Positions 1-8,656 of a stretch of 64,000 bases of DNA are shown here, in pieces (positions within the stretch are counted from its first letter, which is position 1; the number at the start of each line of letters is the position of its first letter). Where the stretch lies: contig JAFXWC010000041.1 in NCBI GenBank assembly GCA_017534445.1, positions 1-64,000 of the forward strand, read 5' to 3'. A program made the position numbers and the translations under genes. The notes beneath the pieces are model-generated. The model saw only the letters and a program-made list of their open reading frames with translations, was not told the DNA's origin and searched no databases. The DNA is from Treponema sp. GTDB lineage: Bacteria; Spirochaetota; Spirochaetia; Treponematales; Treponemataceae.

Positions 1-1200
1 ATCCCGCATTGCTTTGTTGTATTTTTTAAGTTCTTCTGCTGAGTATCTGTTACTGTAGCCGTCTTCTGTTACGCCGAAATGTTCAATATAGGCTTCGTTT
101 CCATTTTGAGTGATTCTAAAATCTGGAGTGTAAGGCTTTTTTGCTCCTTCAATATTGTATTTATAGCAGGGTTCATACTCGTAATCAATGTTATTCAAAT
201 AAAGGAAGTTTGCAATCTGAACCTCTTCCTGAGAACGCAAAATTTCATTTTGTATTGTTTCATATTTTTTAATTCTAGAATTTTTGATTTCTACTTGATA
301 GTCAACTTCTCCCAGTTCACTTTTCATTGTAGAAAGATTTGAGTTTGACAAATTGTTAAAAAACTGATTTTTATCTTTTACTTCAATTGGAGCATCAAAA
401 TATGTCGCAAAAAACTTTATTAAATCATCAACAAGTTTTTGATTTTGTAAAACTGTATCTCTAAAATAATCTTCCAAAACAAAGTATAGCTTTTCATTTT
501 GTACAATATTCAGTTTTTCATCGTTTTCCTTATGCAAGATTGCATTTCCCGTTGAGTGGAAAGTTGTTATGGGGCAATCGATTTTCAATTGTTGATTTAT
601 TTTTTCTTTTAATTCACCAACCGCTTTGTTAGTAAAAGAAACTACAAGAATTTCCTTTGGATTGATGTTTTTCTTTTCTACAAGATACTTTACTTTTGCT
701 GCAACCGTTGTCGTTTTTCCGGCTCCAGCCCCCGCAATTACAAGACAATAATCTTCATCTGTAAGAATGACGCGACGCTGGTCATCATCCAGCATAATAT
801 TCGGGTCAACTTCTGATAATATTGTATCGAGATATTCTTTTTCTGATTCTAGGTTATTAATAATGAATTTCTCATTGTGCTCAGCAACAAGTCTTTTTAT
901 ATCTGAGCAATTTTGAATTACAGAAACAACTGATTTCTCTAAGATACTGTTTTTTTTACAAAAATCTGATAGTAAATCATCAGTTTTCAATTGTTGAAAA
1001 TATGATATTACACCTTTTTTTTCATCGATTTCCTTTAAGTATTCAGATTTTGCTATATATGAATTTTTAGAAAGTAATGAATCTATGATGGATTGTAATT
1101 GTAGAATTTCTTTAACTTTGGGATTATCTGAATGAGTTATTTGACTATTCTTATCAGCAGATGCTGTTTTACTTCCAAAAATACGATTAAAGAATGCCAT
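1..1200 (-). CDS. UvrD/Rep-family (SF1) helicase, C-terminal part cut off by window edge
   Basis: The reading frame starts at ATG 1200 and stays open to base 1, so only the first 400 residues are present. Residues ~138-147 carry a Q-motif-like DDDQRRVIL and residues ~153-165 the Walker A AGAGAGKTT, followed by SFTNKAVGEL, as in UvrD/HelD ATP-dependent 3'-5' DNA helicases. From ~330 on there is a segment (EVQIANFLYLNNIDYEYE, then YTPDF and YIEHFG) like the restriction-endonuclease-like insert of HelD-type and defence-associated UvrD proteins. A TGn-extended -10 (TATAAT, 1219-1224) lies upstream. The gene is visibly more AT-rich than its neighbours, which hints at transfer. Role (repair or phage defence) cannot be decided from half a gene. 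Confidence 0.85.
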   Translation of the reverse strand, partial: MAFFNRIFGSKTASADKNSQITHSDNPKVKEILQLQSIIDSLLSKNSYIAKSEYLKEIDEKKGVISYFQQLKTDDLLSDFCKKNSILEKSVVSVIQNCSDIKRLVAEHNEKFIINNLESEKEYLDTILSEVDPNIMLDDDQRRVILTDEDYCLVIAGAGAGKTTTVAAKVKYLVEKKNINPKEILVVSFTNKAVGELKEKINQQLKIDCPITTFHSTGNAILHKENDEKLNIVQNEKLYFVLEDYFRDTVLQNQKLVDDLIKFFATYFDAPIEVKDKNQFFNNLSNSNLSTMKSELGEVDYQVEIKNSRIKKYETIQNEILRSQEEVQIANFLYLNNIDYEYEPCYKYNIEGAKKPYTPDFRITQNGNEAYIEHFGVTEDGYSNRYSAEELKKYNKAMRD

Positions 1201-1646
1201 TATATATACCTAAAACAAATTATAGCATGAAAAGACCATTTTCTTGCCTATTTTATATATAAAACTACCAGCCCAGTGGGCTGTGAGCATAACAACAATT
1301 ATACTGTTCCGGGGAAGATTTGTAAACCTGCGAAAGTCAGTGCGAAAGGCGGCGAATGTTGAAAAGGGGGTTGCATATTAAGCCTAGCCCCGATTGGAAG
1401 GGTGGCGGAGCCAAACCGCCGCAGGCGGGTCGGAGCGAGAGCGGAGCCCTGGAAAGCGGGTAAAAATTGAATCCATGCAATTTTTACCCACGAGTCTTCT
1501 TGCGAAAACTTGTCAGCCCCTTTGTAAACAAATGACGCGTCATCCTTGGTGCTTCTTGTTAGAAAAATTGCATGGAGTCTGGCCGTTTCCGAAGGACCAG
1601 ACACAGTAAGACCAAAAAATACGCTCCAGATGATTATGAAAAATTA
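1201..1646. other. Gene-free region with promoter and structured repeat
   Basis: Between the divergent helicase promoter and the end of thrH. It holds a short palindrome (AGCCCAGTGGGCT near 1270) without a T-run, and then repeat copy A (1381-1562). I found no convincing gene; the open frames on both strands here are by-products of the GC-rich repeat. Confidence 0.6.
1381..1562 (+). repeat. Structured intergenic repeat, copy A (long form)
   Basis: Core GATTGGAAGGG, then hairpins CCGCC-GCA-GGCGG and GC-GAGA-GC, then CCCT-GGAAAGC closing on AGGG. A downstream tail holds GGGTAAAAATTG paired with CAATTTTTACCC, an imperfect GTCTTC/GAAAAC hairpin and GCGTC/GGTGC. The same architecture recurs at six other intergenic sites in the window with different but compensating stem bases. 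Confidence 0.75.
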
Positions 1647-2261
1647 TTAGACCAGTTCCTTTTTGATTGCGGCAAGGAGCTCGTCGTAGGTTTCGAAGGC
1701 GGGGATGGTTGGGTTGTCGGCTTTGATTTGGTCGGTGCTCTTGAAGAGGAAGCCTGCCTTGCTTGCCTTTATCATGCCCAGGTCGTTGTGGCTGTCGCCG
1801 GATGCGATTGTCTGGTAGCCGATTGACTGGAGGGCTTTTACGGTTGTGAGCTTTGACTGTTCGCACCTCATTTTAAAGCCGGTTATTTCTCCGGATGGGG
1901 CAACTTCCAGTGTGTTGCAGAAGATTGTTGGCATGCCGAGTTTTTTCATGAGCGGGGCTGCAAACTGAGTGAAGGTGTCGCTTATGATTATGACCTGGCA
2001 GAGTGAGCGGAGTTCGTCAAGGAATTCTTTTGCACCGGGCATTGGGTCTATTGTTGCGATTGTATCCTGGATTTCTTTGAGGCCAAGGTGGTGTTCCTTT
2101 AGGATTCCAAGGCGCCACTTCATGAGCTTGTCGTAGTCGGGTTCGTCACGGGTGGTGCGCTTGAGTTCAGGGATGCCGGATGCCTTTGAGAATGCAATCC
2201 AAATTTCTGGAACCAATACGCCTTCCAAGTCTAGGCAGGTAATGTACATGTTGTTTGCCAT
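1647..2261 (-). CDS. thrH: ThrH, bifunctional phosphoserine phosphatase / homoserine phosphotransferase
   Basis: A 204-residue HAD-superfamily enzyme. Motif I is DLEGVLVP (residues 11-18, nucleophile D11 and acid E13; ThrH has E where most HAD phosphatases have D), motif II is S94-D95-T96, K137 falls in motif III, and GDSHND (155-160) is motif IV. ThrH dephosphorylates phosphoserine and can pass the phosphate to homoserine, linking serine and threonine synthesis. Length matches the family. SD GAGGAAG precedes ATG 2261; an inner ATG (residue 5) would also leave the domain intact. A possible -10 TATACT lies ~45 bases upstream. Confidence 0.9.
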   Translation of the reverse strand: MANNMYITCLDLEGVLVPEIWIAFSKASGIPELKRTTRDEPDYDKLMKWRLGILKEHHLGLKEIQDTIATIDPMPGAKEFLDELRSLCQVIIISDTFTQFAAPLMKKLGMPTIFCNTLEVAPSGEITGFKMRCEQSKLTTVKALQSIGYQTIASGDSHNDLGMIKASKAGFLFKSTDQIKADNPTIPAFETYDELLAAIKKELV

Positions 2262-2320
2262 ATCTTCCTCTTTAATTCATTTCTAATTGTTTTGTGCCGT
2301 GAGTATAGCAAATTTTCTGA

Positions 2321-3214
2321 TTATTGGGAATCAGGGGATTTTTTTAGGTCTTCCAGCACGGCTTTTACTTCGTAGGAGAATGAATACAGATCGTTGAAGA
2401 GCATCTGGTTCTTTGAGGCACACTCGGCAAAGAGGTTCACAGTTTTTTTGTTGAGGTCGTCAAAGTGCTGTATCTGCTCTATGAGGCTGTTTATATTCTG
2501 TATGTTGGTGGAAACCTTCTGGCCAATTCTGTTTACGTTCTCGTTGTTTTCGCCGTTGATTTTCCTCATCATGTCGAAGCGTTCAAGGGTTTTGTCTGCC
2601 TGGTCGCTCAAGCCCCTTAGGTTTTTGGAATTGTTCTGGGTGTCAGAGCCAAGCAGGGAAATGGATTTTCCAAGGCGGCCTATGTTTTCGGAAATGCGTT
2701 CGGCTGCTTTTTTTGTTGAATCCGAAAGCTGCTTTACTTCGTTGGCAATGATCCTGAATCCTGCACCTGCGGCACCGGCATGGGCGGCTTCTATTGAGGC
2801 GTTGAATGACAGGAGGTTTGTCTGCTCGGAGATGTTCTGAATCTCGTCCACCTGCTTTGATATACGGTTGGTCTGTTCAACCAGGTCTGCAAACTGTTCT
2901 ACGTACTTTTTATGGTCTGCCTCTATCTGCGCAACGGTATTGTGCAGGGATGAAATTGCCCCGTAAATTTCGTTCAGGCGCAGGTTGTTGTTGGAGGCAC
3001 GGTCTGAAATTCCGCTGACTTCGGCTTCCACTTCTGACGATGACTGGGCAAGGGAGGTTAAGACTTCCTTTTGCTGGCTTGCGGCTACTTCCTGCTTTTC
3101 GCGGTTTGCAACATATTCTCTAAAGAATTCTGAGCCTACTGCATCTTTTGCAATGTATTCGATAAGCGACTGAATTGCATCGAGTCCGCTGTTTATAAGT
3201 TTGATACTTTCCAT
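2321..3214 (-). CDS. Soluble methyl-accepting chemotaxis-type signalling protein
   Basis: 297 residues, no signal peptide or membrane segment. The C-terminal two thirds is an MCP signalling coiled coil; the hairpin tip (about residues 125-150) reads EQTNLLSFNASIEAAHAG, the CheA/CheW-binding signature. I place the start at ATG 3214: it has a GGGGGA SD and sits 2 bases beyond the TGA of the upstream FIST gene, so translation is probably coupled. A longer frame from 3286 would overlap that gene. With FIST as sensor and this protein as the transducing module, the pair probably forms a two-subunit cytoplasmic receptor. The ligand is unknown. Confidence 0.85.
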   Translation of the reverse strand: MESIKLINSGLDAIQSLIEYIAKDAVGSEFFREYVANREKQEVAASQQKEVLTSLAQSSSEVEAEVSGISDRASNNNLRLNEIYGAISSLHNTVAQIEADHKKYVEQFADLVEQTNRISKQVDEIQNISEQTNLLSFNASIEAAHAGAAGAGFRIIANEVKQLSDSTKKAAERISENIGRLGKSISLLGSDTQNNSKNLRGLSDQADKTLERFDMMRKINGENNENVNRIGQKVSTNIQNINSLIEQIQHFDDLNKKTVNLFAECASKNQMLFNDLYSFSYEVKAVLEDLKKSPDSQ

Positions 3215-3216
3215 AT

Positions 3217-4356
3217 TCAGTCCCCCATTACAAGTGTTACAAGTGTCTGGTTGCAGTGGATGCGTCCCAGCTGTTCCCCGTAGCAAGAAAATCCCGCGAA
3301 GGTTGGGAAGTTGGCCTTATACTTGCTGATTATTTCCCTGGAGATATTCATTCTGGCAAAGGCAAGGGTTCTTGTTATGCATGTCATCATAAGGACAAAT
3401 TTTGGGTGGGGAATGGCACTGCGTATCATGCGGCAGGTTTCGTCGCATTTTTCCAAGGGGTCGCCTATCTGCATAAGTTCCAGGGTTGAGTTGGGGACTA
3501 CGCGGGCAAAGAGGTTTATTTCTTTTGACGGCGTGAATCCAGCAAGGGCTGCGATACAGACCTGACCGTTCAGGAAGCGGCCAAAGGGGTGTTCGAAGGT
3601 CATGTTTGCGGCTTCTTCTTCGGAGACACCAAGTTTTTTTGCATAGACTTTTTGCGCGGCTTCTCCGTCGAACTTGATTATCTTTCTGTTTACGGTGTCT
3701 GCCTGGGAGACAAAGAAGGTCTTTCCTGACCTGTTGAAAATATCTTCCTGCCTTATGTCGAAGGGGGATGATGTTTTTACGAACATGAATGCTGCCCCGT
3801 CCTGGGTGGTCTTGCCGTTGTAGCTTACGAAGGTCTTGGGTTCGTTGCCAGTGTAGCCTGCAGTTCCGCCTGCCAGCTTAAAGTTGTCGTTCTTTATTAT
3901 GGAATAAAAATTGGTAAGGATTGACTCTTCTGCATTGAAGACTCCGTTTATGAAGGCAAGGGCAAAGGCGCTTGTGTGGGAGTTGGGGTCGTTGGTCTTG
4001 ATTCCGCACTGCTGCAGGGCTTTTTCTATTTCCGCCTTGCAGGCAACCGGGTACTTGCTTCCGTGCTCGACAAGTACGCCCCTGACCTTTACGCTTGAAG
4101 AGCTCATCGTGGTAAGGACGACCGTATCGTTCATAAAGCCTTCCATGGAAATTTCGCCGGCTGTGCTTGCCCCCATCACTTCTGAATTTGGGAAGTGCTT
4201 TTTTATTTCTTCCGACAGTTTTGCAAAGTCATACCTGATTGCCGCCATAAAGAACACGGCCTGATAGCTTTCCGCAGATTTCCTTAGTTTGGAAACCAGC
4301 TCCGATGCCGCAGATGCAGCGTCTGGCATTCTTGAATAAACTACTTCCTGTTCCAT
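3217..4356 (-). CDS. FIST N/FIST C domain sensory protein
   Basis: 379 residues. The N-terminal half (EIKKHFPNSEVMGASTAGEI, near residue 60) is the FIST signature, followed by a C-terminal FIST_C segment (LGGAE-type text is not seen, but ALAGFTPSKEINLF and VLMMTCITR fit). FIST domains are predicted small-ligand sensors found with kinases, cyclases and chemoreceptors. The start at ATG 4356 has AGGAGAGG seven bases upstream; an upstream in-frame start at 4407 lacks one. It forms a two-gene unit with the soluble chemoreceptor that follows. No membrane segments, so the ligand would be cytoplasmic. Confidence 0.85.
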   Translation of the reverse strand: MEQEVVYSRMPDAASAASELVSKLRKSAESYQAVFFMAAIRYDFAKLSEEIKKHFPNSEVMGASTAGEISMEGFMNDTVVLTTMSSSSVKVRGVLVEHGSKYPVACKAEIEKALQQCGIKTNDPNSHTSAFALAFINGVFNAEESILTNFYSIIKNDNFKLAGGTAGYTGNEPKTFVSYNGKTTQDGAAFMFVKTSSPFDIRQEDIFNRSGKTFFVSQADTVNRKIIKFDGEAAQKVYAKKLGVSEEEAANMTFEHPFGRFLNGQVCIAALAGFTPSKEINLFARVVPNSTLELMQIGDPLEKCDETCRMIRSAIPHPKFVLMMTCITRTLAFARMNISREIISKYKANFPTFAGFSCYGEQLGRIHCNQTLVTLVMGD

Positions 4357-4542
4357 CAATAAGCCTCTCCTTTTTAAAGCAAGGATGTTTAGGAAAACGC
4401 TGGTCAATTCAAGCCTGATATGGTTCAGAATTGAATTGCCTTTCCTTAGAGCGACACATTTGAGCTAAACTATTTATATTGTAACATGCCTTTTACAATA
4501 TTGCACATTAAAAAAACAAAAAACGTAATTTTATTTTAAAAG

Positions 4543-4571
4543 TTGACAGACGGAAAGCTGGCTAATAGAAT
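4543..4571 (+). promoter_or_regulatory. Promoter giving a predicted leaderless mRNA
   Basis: TTGACA (4543-4548), 17-base spacer, TAGAAT (4566-4571), then six bases (TGTGGT) and ATG 4578. Transcription would start at or beside the A of ATG, leaving no room for a Shine-Dalgarno sequence. Confidence 0.75.
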
Positions 4572-4577
4572 TGTGGT

Positions 4578-5423
4578 ATGAAGAAGATTATTGTGGTAAC
4601 AGGTGCCTCCAGCGGAATGGGGGCTTCTTTTGCAAGGCAGCTGGCGAAAGAGAGCGCGGGCTTTTTGCAGAGGGGCAAAACGCAGGCGGCTTCGGATGAA
4701 ATTTGGATTGTTGCAAGAAGGAAGGACAGGCTTGAGGCTCTAAAAAAAGAGATTGAGGGCTTGGGGGAAGGAATTCCTTTTGTGCGCGTTATAGACATGG
4801 ACATTAGCGGAAGGGATGGCGCAAGGGCTTTGGGAAAGATTTTTTCTGACGAAGCTTCTGCTGAAGGCTCTTCTGAAGGCTCTGTTTTTATAAACGTTCT
4901 TGTTAACAATGCGGGTTTTGGAACCTACGGTGAATTTGCAGAGACGGACGTTGAGCGGGAGATGGAGATGGTGGACCTTGACTGCACTTCCCTAACCGGC
5001 ATTACAGGATACGCCCTGCCTTTTATGGGTAAGGGCTCAAGGCTTATAAACACGGCAAGCCTTGCTTCTTTTTTGCCGCTTGGGAATTTTGCGGTTTACG
5101 GAGCGTGCAAGGCATACGTCCTAAGCCTTACGGTTGCACTTGCCGCAGAGCTGAAGCAGAAGGGAATAAGGGTGACGGCTCTTTGCCCTGGTCCCGTAAG
5201 CACGGAATTTGCAAACGTAGCTTCCAGGGGGGCAAGGAAGGAAGTTAAGCACGGCCTTAGCGCGGAAAAGACTGTTGCCCACTGCATAAAAAAAAGCCGC
5301 AGGGGTTCACTGTATGCGCTTATGGCATTCAAGTGGAAGATTGCATCCTGGGCAAGCAAGCTGGTTCCACGATATATATGCGCATGGTTTACTTACAAGT
5401 TTAACAAGCGGCCTAGTAACTAA
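4578..5423 (+). CDS. Short-chain dehydrogenase/reductase (SDR)
   Basis: 281 residues with a classical SDR layout: TGASSGMG (8-15) for NAD(P) binding, NNAG (~109-112), an S...Y-x3-K catalytic set (NTASLASF, then VYGACKAY with Tyr ~174 and Lys ~178) and the PGPVSTEF segment after it. Such enzymes oxidise or reduce alcohol/ketone substrates; the substrate is not readable from sequence. The C-terminal ~50 residues (basic, aromatic) resemble the membrane-associated tail of DltE/YqjQ-type SDRs. Predicted leaderless: the promoter -10 ends six bases before the ATG and there is no SD. Confidence 0.88.
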   Translation: MKKIIVVTGASSGMGASFARQLAKESAGFLQRGKTQAASDEIWIVARRKDRLEALKKEIEGLGEGIPFVRVIDMDISGRDGARALGKIFSDEASAEGSSEGSVFINVLVNNAGFGTYGEFAETDVEREMEMVDLDCTSLTGITGYALPFMGKGSRLINTASLASFLPLGNFAVYGACKAYVLSLTVALAAELKQKGIRVTALCPGPVSTEFANVASRGARKEVKHGLSAEKTVAHCIKKSRRGSLYALMAFKWKIASWASKLVPRYICAWFTYKFNKRPSN

Positions 5424-5452
5424 ATGCTGATTTTAGTTAAGTAGATTCCCGG

Positions 5453-5515
5453 GTCGTGGTTCGACAGGTCGTGGTTCGACAGGCTCACCAACCGTGGTTC
5501 GACAGCTCACCAACC
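5453..5515 (+). repeat. Short direct repeats, GTGGTTCGACAG with CTCACCAACC
   Basis: GTCGTGGTTCGACAG occurs at 5453-5467 and 5468-5482, then GTGGTTCGACAG again at 5494-5505, with CTCACCAACC after the second and third units. Each unit contains a small palindrome. This resembles widely dispersed bacterial intergenic repeats of the TTCGACAGGCTCA type. Confidence 0.7.
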
Positions 5516-5610
5516 GCCCGAGACATTTTTTGTTAGCTCGGCTTAGCAACTCGCAGAATTGCCATGCGATTCCAGCTTTAGCAAAAGGCACTTCTTGAAA
5601 AACAGATCAA

Positions 5611-5693
5611 GCCTACCCCCGATTGGAGGGGCGGGCGCAAGCCCGTTGCGGAGCAATGGAGGCGAAAGCCGGAACCCCGGAAAGCGGGTTAGC
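5611..5693 (+). repeat. Structured intergenic repeat, copy B (short form)
   Basis: Outer ACCC/GGGT pair, GATTGGAGGGG core, hairpins GGGC-GCAA-GCCC, TTGC-GGA-GCAA and GGC-GAAA-GCC, then CCCC closing on GGGG and GGAAAGC. Two of the loops are GNRA tetraloops. No tail hairpins follow. Confidence 0.75.
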
Positions 5694-5740
5694 ATATAAA
5701 GGCCGGTCCAGAAGAAGAAGAAAAAAATTATACAAACCAT

Positions 5741-6541
5741 CTAGTCGTCCAGGGCGGCAGATGAAAAGTCGAAGCGGCTTTTTGTGTTTGGGCGGATGTA
5801 GTCGGATGCGGTCTCTTCCCTTTCGCAGCGGAACTTTGGGCAGGAAATGCGGAATACATATCCGTGGCTTCCGTCGTTTATTATGCGCAGGCAATAGTTG
5901 CTTTCCTTTCGGAAAATTTTTCTAAGATAGCATATATAGGAAAACAAGGTGGCCTTTTTCTGAAGGGAATACTCGTTCCACATAAAGAGGCAGAGCTTTT
6001 TTGTGTCCAGCACAAAGCCCTTGTTCTGGTAGAAATAATTGAGGAGCTTGTACTTTGCAGGCTGAACCGAATATTTTTCCCTAAAGCGCTCTATGCTAAA
6101 AAGCCTAACCTCGCGCTCTTCCCTGCCAAGAATTTTTTGCGGGGGACAAACAAGCGAAACACATGGCAGAACGTCCGGCTGAACCATTACGCTTTCCAAG
6201 TCCCTAAAAAGCGGCATGAGTTTCCGTCCTGAAAGTTCCCTTTCCCCAGTGATTTTCCTGCTCCAGTTTACGGCAAAATTTCCTGGGAAACCGTAGGGGT
6301 CATTGTAGTAGACGAAAGGAATTTTTGCGCCGGATGAAAGCAGAGACCATGCCGGATCTCCCTGCTCGCCAATACGGAAATCGAGCGCAAGCAGGTCCAC
6401 TTTTTGACTTCCCAGCCGACCCACGCTTTTAAGAAGTTTCTGAAGGTTGGTAAAAACAAGGGCAAGATGGCCCTTTTCCTCAAGCCGCCCCGCCATAAGC
6501 TGGCAGATGTTTCTCTCCCTGGTAAAAAAGATAATAAGCAT
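5741..6541 (-). CDS. Response-regulator-like protein with degenerate receiver and winged-helix C-terminus
   Basis: 266 residues. The N-terminal ~110 residues look like a CheY fold: a central VDLLALDF strand offers a candidate phospho-acceptor Asp, but the acidic pair expected at the end of strand 1 is missing (IIFFTRERN). The C-terminal ~80 residues (LLNYFYQNKGFVLDTKKLCL ... LRIINDGSHGYVFRI) fit an OmpR-type winged helix. No histidine kinase is adjacent, so it may be a stand-alone regulator not controlled by phosphorylation. I use ATG 6541 (SD GAGAGA, spacing 7); a TTG six codons upstream is possible. It is divergent from the EamA gene and could control it. Confidence 0.65.
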   Translation of the reverse strand: MLIIFFTRERNICQLMAGRLEEKGHLALVFTNLQKLLKSVGRLGSQKVDLLALDFRIGEQGDPAWSLLSSGAKIPFVYYNDPYGFPGNFAVNWSRKITGERELSGRKLMPLFRDLESVMVQPDVLPCVSLVCPPQKILGREEREVRLFSIERFREKYSVQPAKYKLLNYFYQNKGFVLDTKKLCLFMWNEYSLQKKATLFSYICYLRKIFRKESNYCLRIINDGSHGYVFRISCPKFRCEREETASDYIRPNTKSRFDFSSAALDD

Positions 6542-6775
6542 AAAACATTCTCTCGACAAACTTTTTGGATTAAGTTTTATTGAAATTAGCTTATTATTAA
6601 AAAATAATCAATATATTTTCGCAAAATTATGACATTTTTCATATTTTTTTAATATTTTATTCACTTTTTGCATTATTTTACTTGCATTTTTTTAAATTAT
6701 ATGTTTTATGTTGCAGAAATTTTTACTTTTTTCCCTGCCATTTATGAAAAAAGCAGTACATTGGAGGGGTGTCAA

Positions 6776-6804
6776 TTGACAAGATTGCCCCGCATCCCTA
6801 ATAT
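6776..6804 (+). promoter_or_regulatory. Consensus promoter giving a predicted leaderless mRNA
   Basis: TTGACA (6776-6781), 17-base spacer, TAATAT (6799-6804), then TGCCTT and ATG 6811. The rest of the 6542-6775 intergenic stretch is very AT-rich and holds no gene. Confidence 0.85.
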
Positions 6805-6810
6805 TGCCTT

Positions 6811-7719
6811 ATGGAAAAAACAAATCTAAAAAAAGGCATTGCATTTGCCCTGCTTTCCGGTTTCTGTTTTGCGCTCATGGGAATCTTTGTCCGGGCGGCA
6901 GGAGACATACCTTTCTTTCAAAAGACGGTTTTTAGGAATTCCATAGCCTTTATAATCTCTTTCTCGGTTCTTGCGGCAAAGGCAAAAAAGGACCCCACGG
7001 TTCTGCGCATTCCACGCGGCTCGCTCAAGTACCTGATATTCCGCGCGGTATTTGGAACCATAGGCATTTTTGGAAACTTTTATGCCCTTGGCAAAATGAA
7101 CGTTAGCGATGCAAACATGCTGAACAAGATGTCTCCCTTCTTTAGCCTTTTGATGAGCTTCTTCCTGCTGGGGGAAAAACCTACAGCCCTTTCCATAATA
7201 TCACTTGTTACGGCTTTTACAGGTGCGCTTCTGGTAATAAAGCCCTCTGCAAACTTTTACACAATGGCGCCTGCTCTTGCGGGCTTTGCAGGAGGCATGG
7301 GGGCTGGATTTGCATACGCAAACGTGCGCAAGTGCCACGAATTCAAGGTTGAAGGATACCTTATAATTGCCTTCTTTTCCGCATTTTCGGTTCTGGCGGC
7401 CCTTCCACCTACAATCGCTTTCTTTGAACCAATGAGCACCAAACAGCTGCTCTTGCTTATAGGGGCAGGAACTTCGGCGGCTGGCGGCCAAATGGGAATA
7501 ACGGGCGCATACTTTAACGCACCATCTTACAAAATATCAATCTATGAATATTCGCAGATAATCTTTTCGGCAATACTGGGGCTTGTAATATTCTCGCAAG
7601 TTCCAGACATGCTTAGCATTGCGGGCTACGTGATAATCATTGGAACGGCCCTTGCTGTCTTTATCGTGACCAATGCAGCCAAGGCAAAAAAAATGCATGA
7701 AGCTGAAAAGGAAAACTGA
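6811..7719 (+). CDS. EamA/DMT-family transporter
   Basis: 302 residues with about ten hydrophobic helices arranged as two EamA repeats (roughly 8-140 and 155-290). Repeat 1 has NMSDANMLNKMSPFF-like text ending helix 4 and LLGEKP after it, repeat 2 has SIYEYSQIIFSAILGLVIF, both typical of the drug/metabolite exporter superfamily. Such proteins export amino acids, nucleosides or other metabolites from the cytoplasm; the substrate is unknown. The gene is predicted to be leaderless (consensus promoter ending six bases before ATG, no SD). Confidence 0.88.
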   Translation: MEKTNLKKGIAFALLSGFCFALMGIFVRAAGDIPFFQKTVFRNSIAFIISFSVLAAKAKKDPTVLRIPRGSLKYLIFRAVFGTIGIFGNFYALGKMNVSDANMLNKMSPFFSLLMSFFLLGEKPTALSIISLVTAFTGALLVIKPSANFYTMAPALAGFAGGMGAGFAYANVRKCHEFKVEGYLIIAFFSAFSVLAALPPTIAFFEPMSTKQLLLLIGAGTSAAGGQMGITGAYFNAPSYKISIYEYSQIIFSAILGLVIFSQVPDMLSIAGYVIIIGTALAVFIVTNAAKAKKMHEAEKEN

Positions 7720-7747
7720 CTTTTGCCCAGGCAGTCACAGGCTTTAA

Positions 7748-8650
7748 TTAAAGCGGGGTCTTGGACATTGCTATTGTCCTAAGTATGTTCTGCATGACCC
7801 TAAAGCTTTCCTGGGTAAGGGATTCTTCATTGTCATAGGCGGTGTGGAAAAGCCTCCAGGTATAGGGCATGCGCTCCTTGTAGGCATATTCCTTTTCACC
7901 GGAAGCAAGACGCTCCTTCTTGCTGGCTTCCCTGTTCATGACAGCATTCTTAAGCTCCGGGTGTTGGTTCAGCTCGCGCGCATAAAGCGATGCCTCTTTT
8001 GCTGGAAGCATTGTTATGGCAACCGCCGGAATGCCGCACGCAAGGAAAGATGCATTGTCGCTGTAGGGAACCGGCAGGCACATCCAGCGGCCCGGACTTG
8101 AGCGCCTTAAGATTTCCTGTGTACGGGAAAACAAGTCGAAAAAGCTAGAAGAAAAAGACTTTGCGGCCTTGGCGGGAATCTCCGTGTTTGCAAGGACAGG
8201 AATTTCCCCTCTTCCGCAAGAGTCAAAAACGTAAACGTCGTCGTTGGTAATGCCCAGTCTCTTAAAGACATTTGCTATGCCAAAAGCCCCCTGTTCGCTC
8301 ACCCCGGTATTCCAGCCAAGCTCTTCTCCATCGGTAAAGAAAATGCGTACATTGTGAAAGCCCTGCATATTGTAAAGCTCAACCGCCCAGTTCATAATCT
8401 GCCAGTCAGCCGCACTGTTGTCGTTAGCACCGGGACTATTTTCCACCCTGTCGTAATGGGCAACCACGGTCTTTATCTTGAACTGAGGATTGTATGCCGA
8501 TGGCGGAAACTGCACAAGAATATGGTTCTTGCCGTCTATAGACGCAACCACGGCCTTAACGCCATGCTGCTCAAGCCAGTCACAGATAAATTCTCTGCGG
8601 CTTGCATCCGGGGCAATAAACTGTGAAAATTCTTTGGGCAAAAAACTCAT
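7748..8650 (-). CDS. M28-family zinc aminopeptidase-like protein
   Basis: 300 residues. The metal ligands expected of the M28 family are visible: H65 (VVAHYD), D77 (NSPGANDNSAAD), E109/E110 (FFTDGEELGW), an Asp in VFDSCGRGE and a His near the end (LFHTAYDNEE). Family members remove N-terminal residues from peptides. No signal peptide, so probably cytoplasmic. I place the start at ATG 8650, because a promoter (TTGTAA-N17-TATAAT) ends exactly six bases before it; a longer frame from 8785 would run through that promoter. The gene is convergent with EamA. Confidence 0.85.
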   Translation of the reverse strand: MSFLPKEFSQFIAPDASRREFICDWLEQHGVKAVVASIDGKNHILVQFPPSAYNPQFKIKTVVAHYDRVENSPGANDNSAADWQIMNWAVELYNMQGFHNVRIFFTDGEELGWNTGVSEQGAFGIANVFKRLGITNDDVYVFDSCGRGEIPVLANTEIPAKAAKSFSSSFFDLFSRTQEILRRSSPGRWMCLPVPYSDNASFLACGIPAVAITMLPAKEASLYARELNQHPELKNAVMNREASKKERLASGEKEYAYKERMPYTWRLFHTAYDNEESLTQESFRVMQNILRTIAMSKTPL

Positions 8651-8656
8651 GATTTT

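Larger units (their letters stand above)
5424..5740. other. Gene-free convergent region with two repeat types
   Basis: Between the convergent SDR and regulator genes. It contains a GTGGTTCGACAG short-repeat cluster (5453-5515) and structured repeat copy B (5611-5693). A CGGG...CCCG pair around the short repeats followed by a T-run near 5525 could act as a weak terminator. No gene supported. Confidence 0.6.

Noticed and set aside
1299-1609. Open frames on both strands across repeat copy A
   Set aside because: Both follow the hairpin-rich repeat and have no SD, no similarity to any family and no matching codon use.
5453-5515. GGTTCGAC motifs that look like tRNA T-loops
   Set aside because: No acceptor, D or anticodon stems can be drawn around them; they are short direct repeats.
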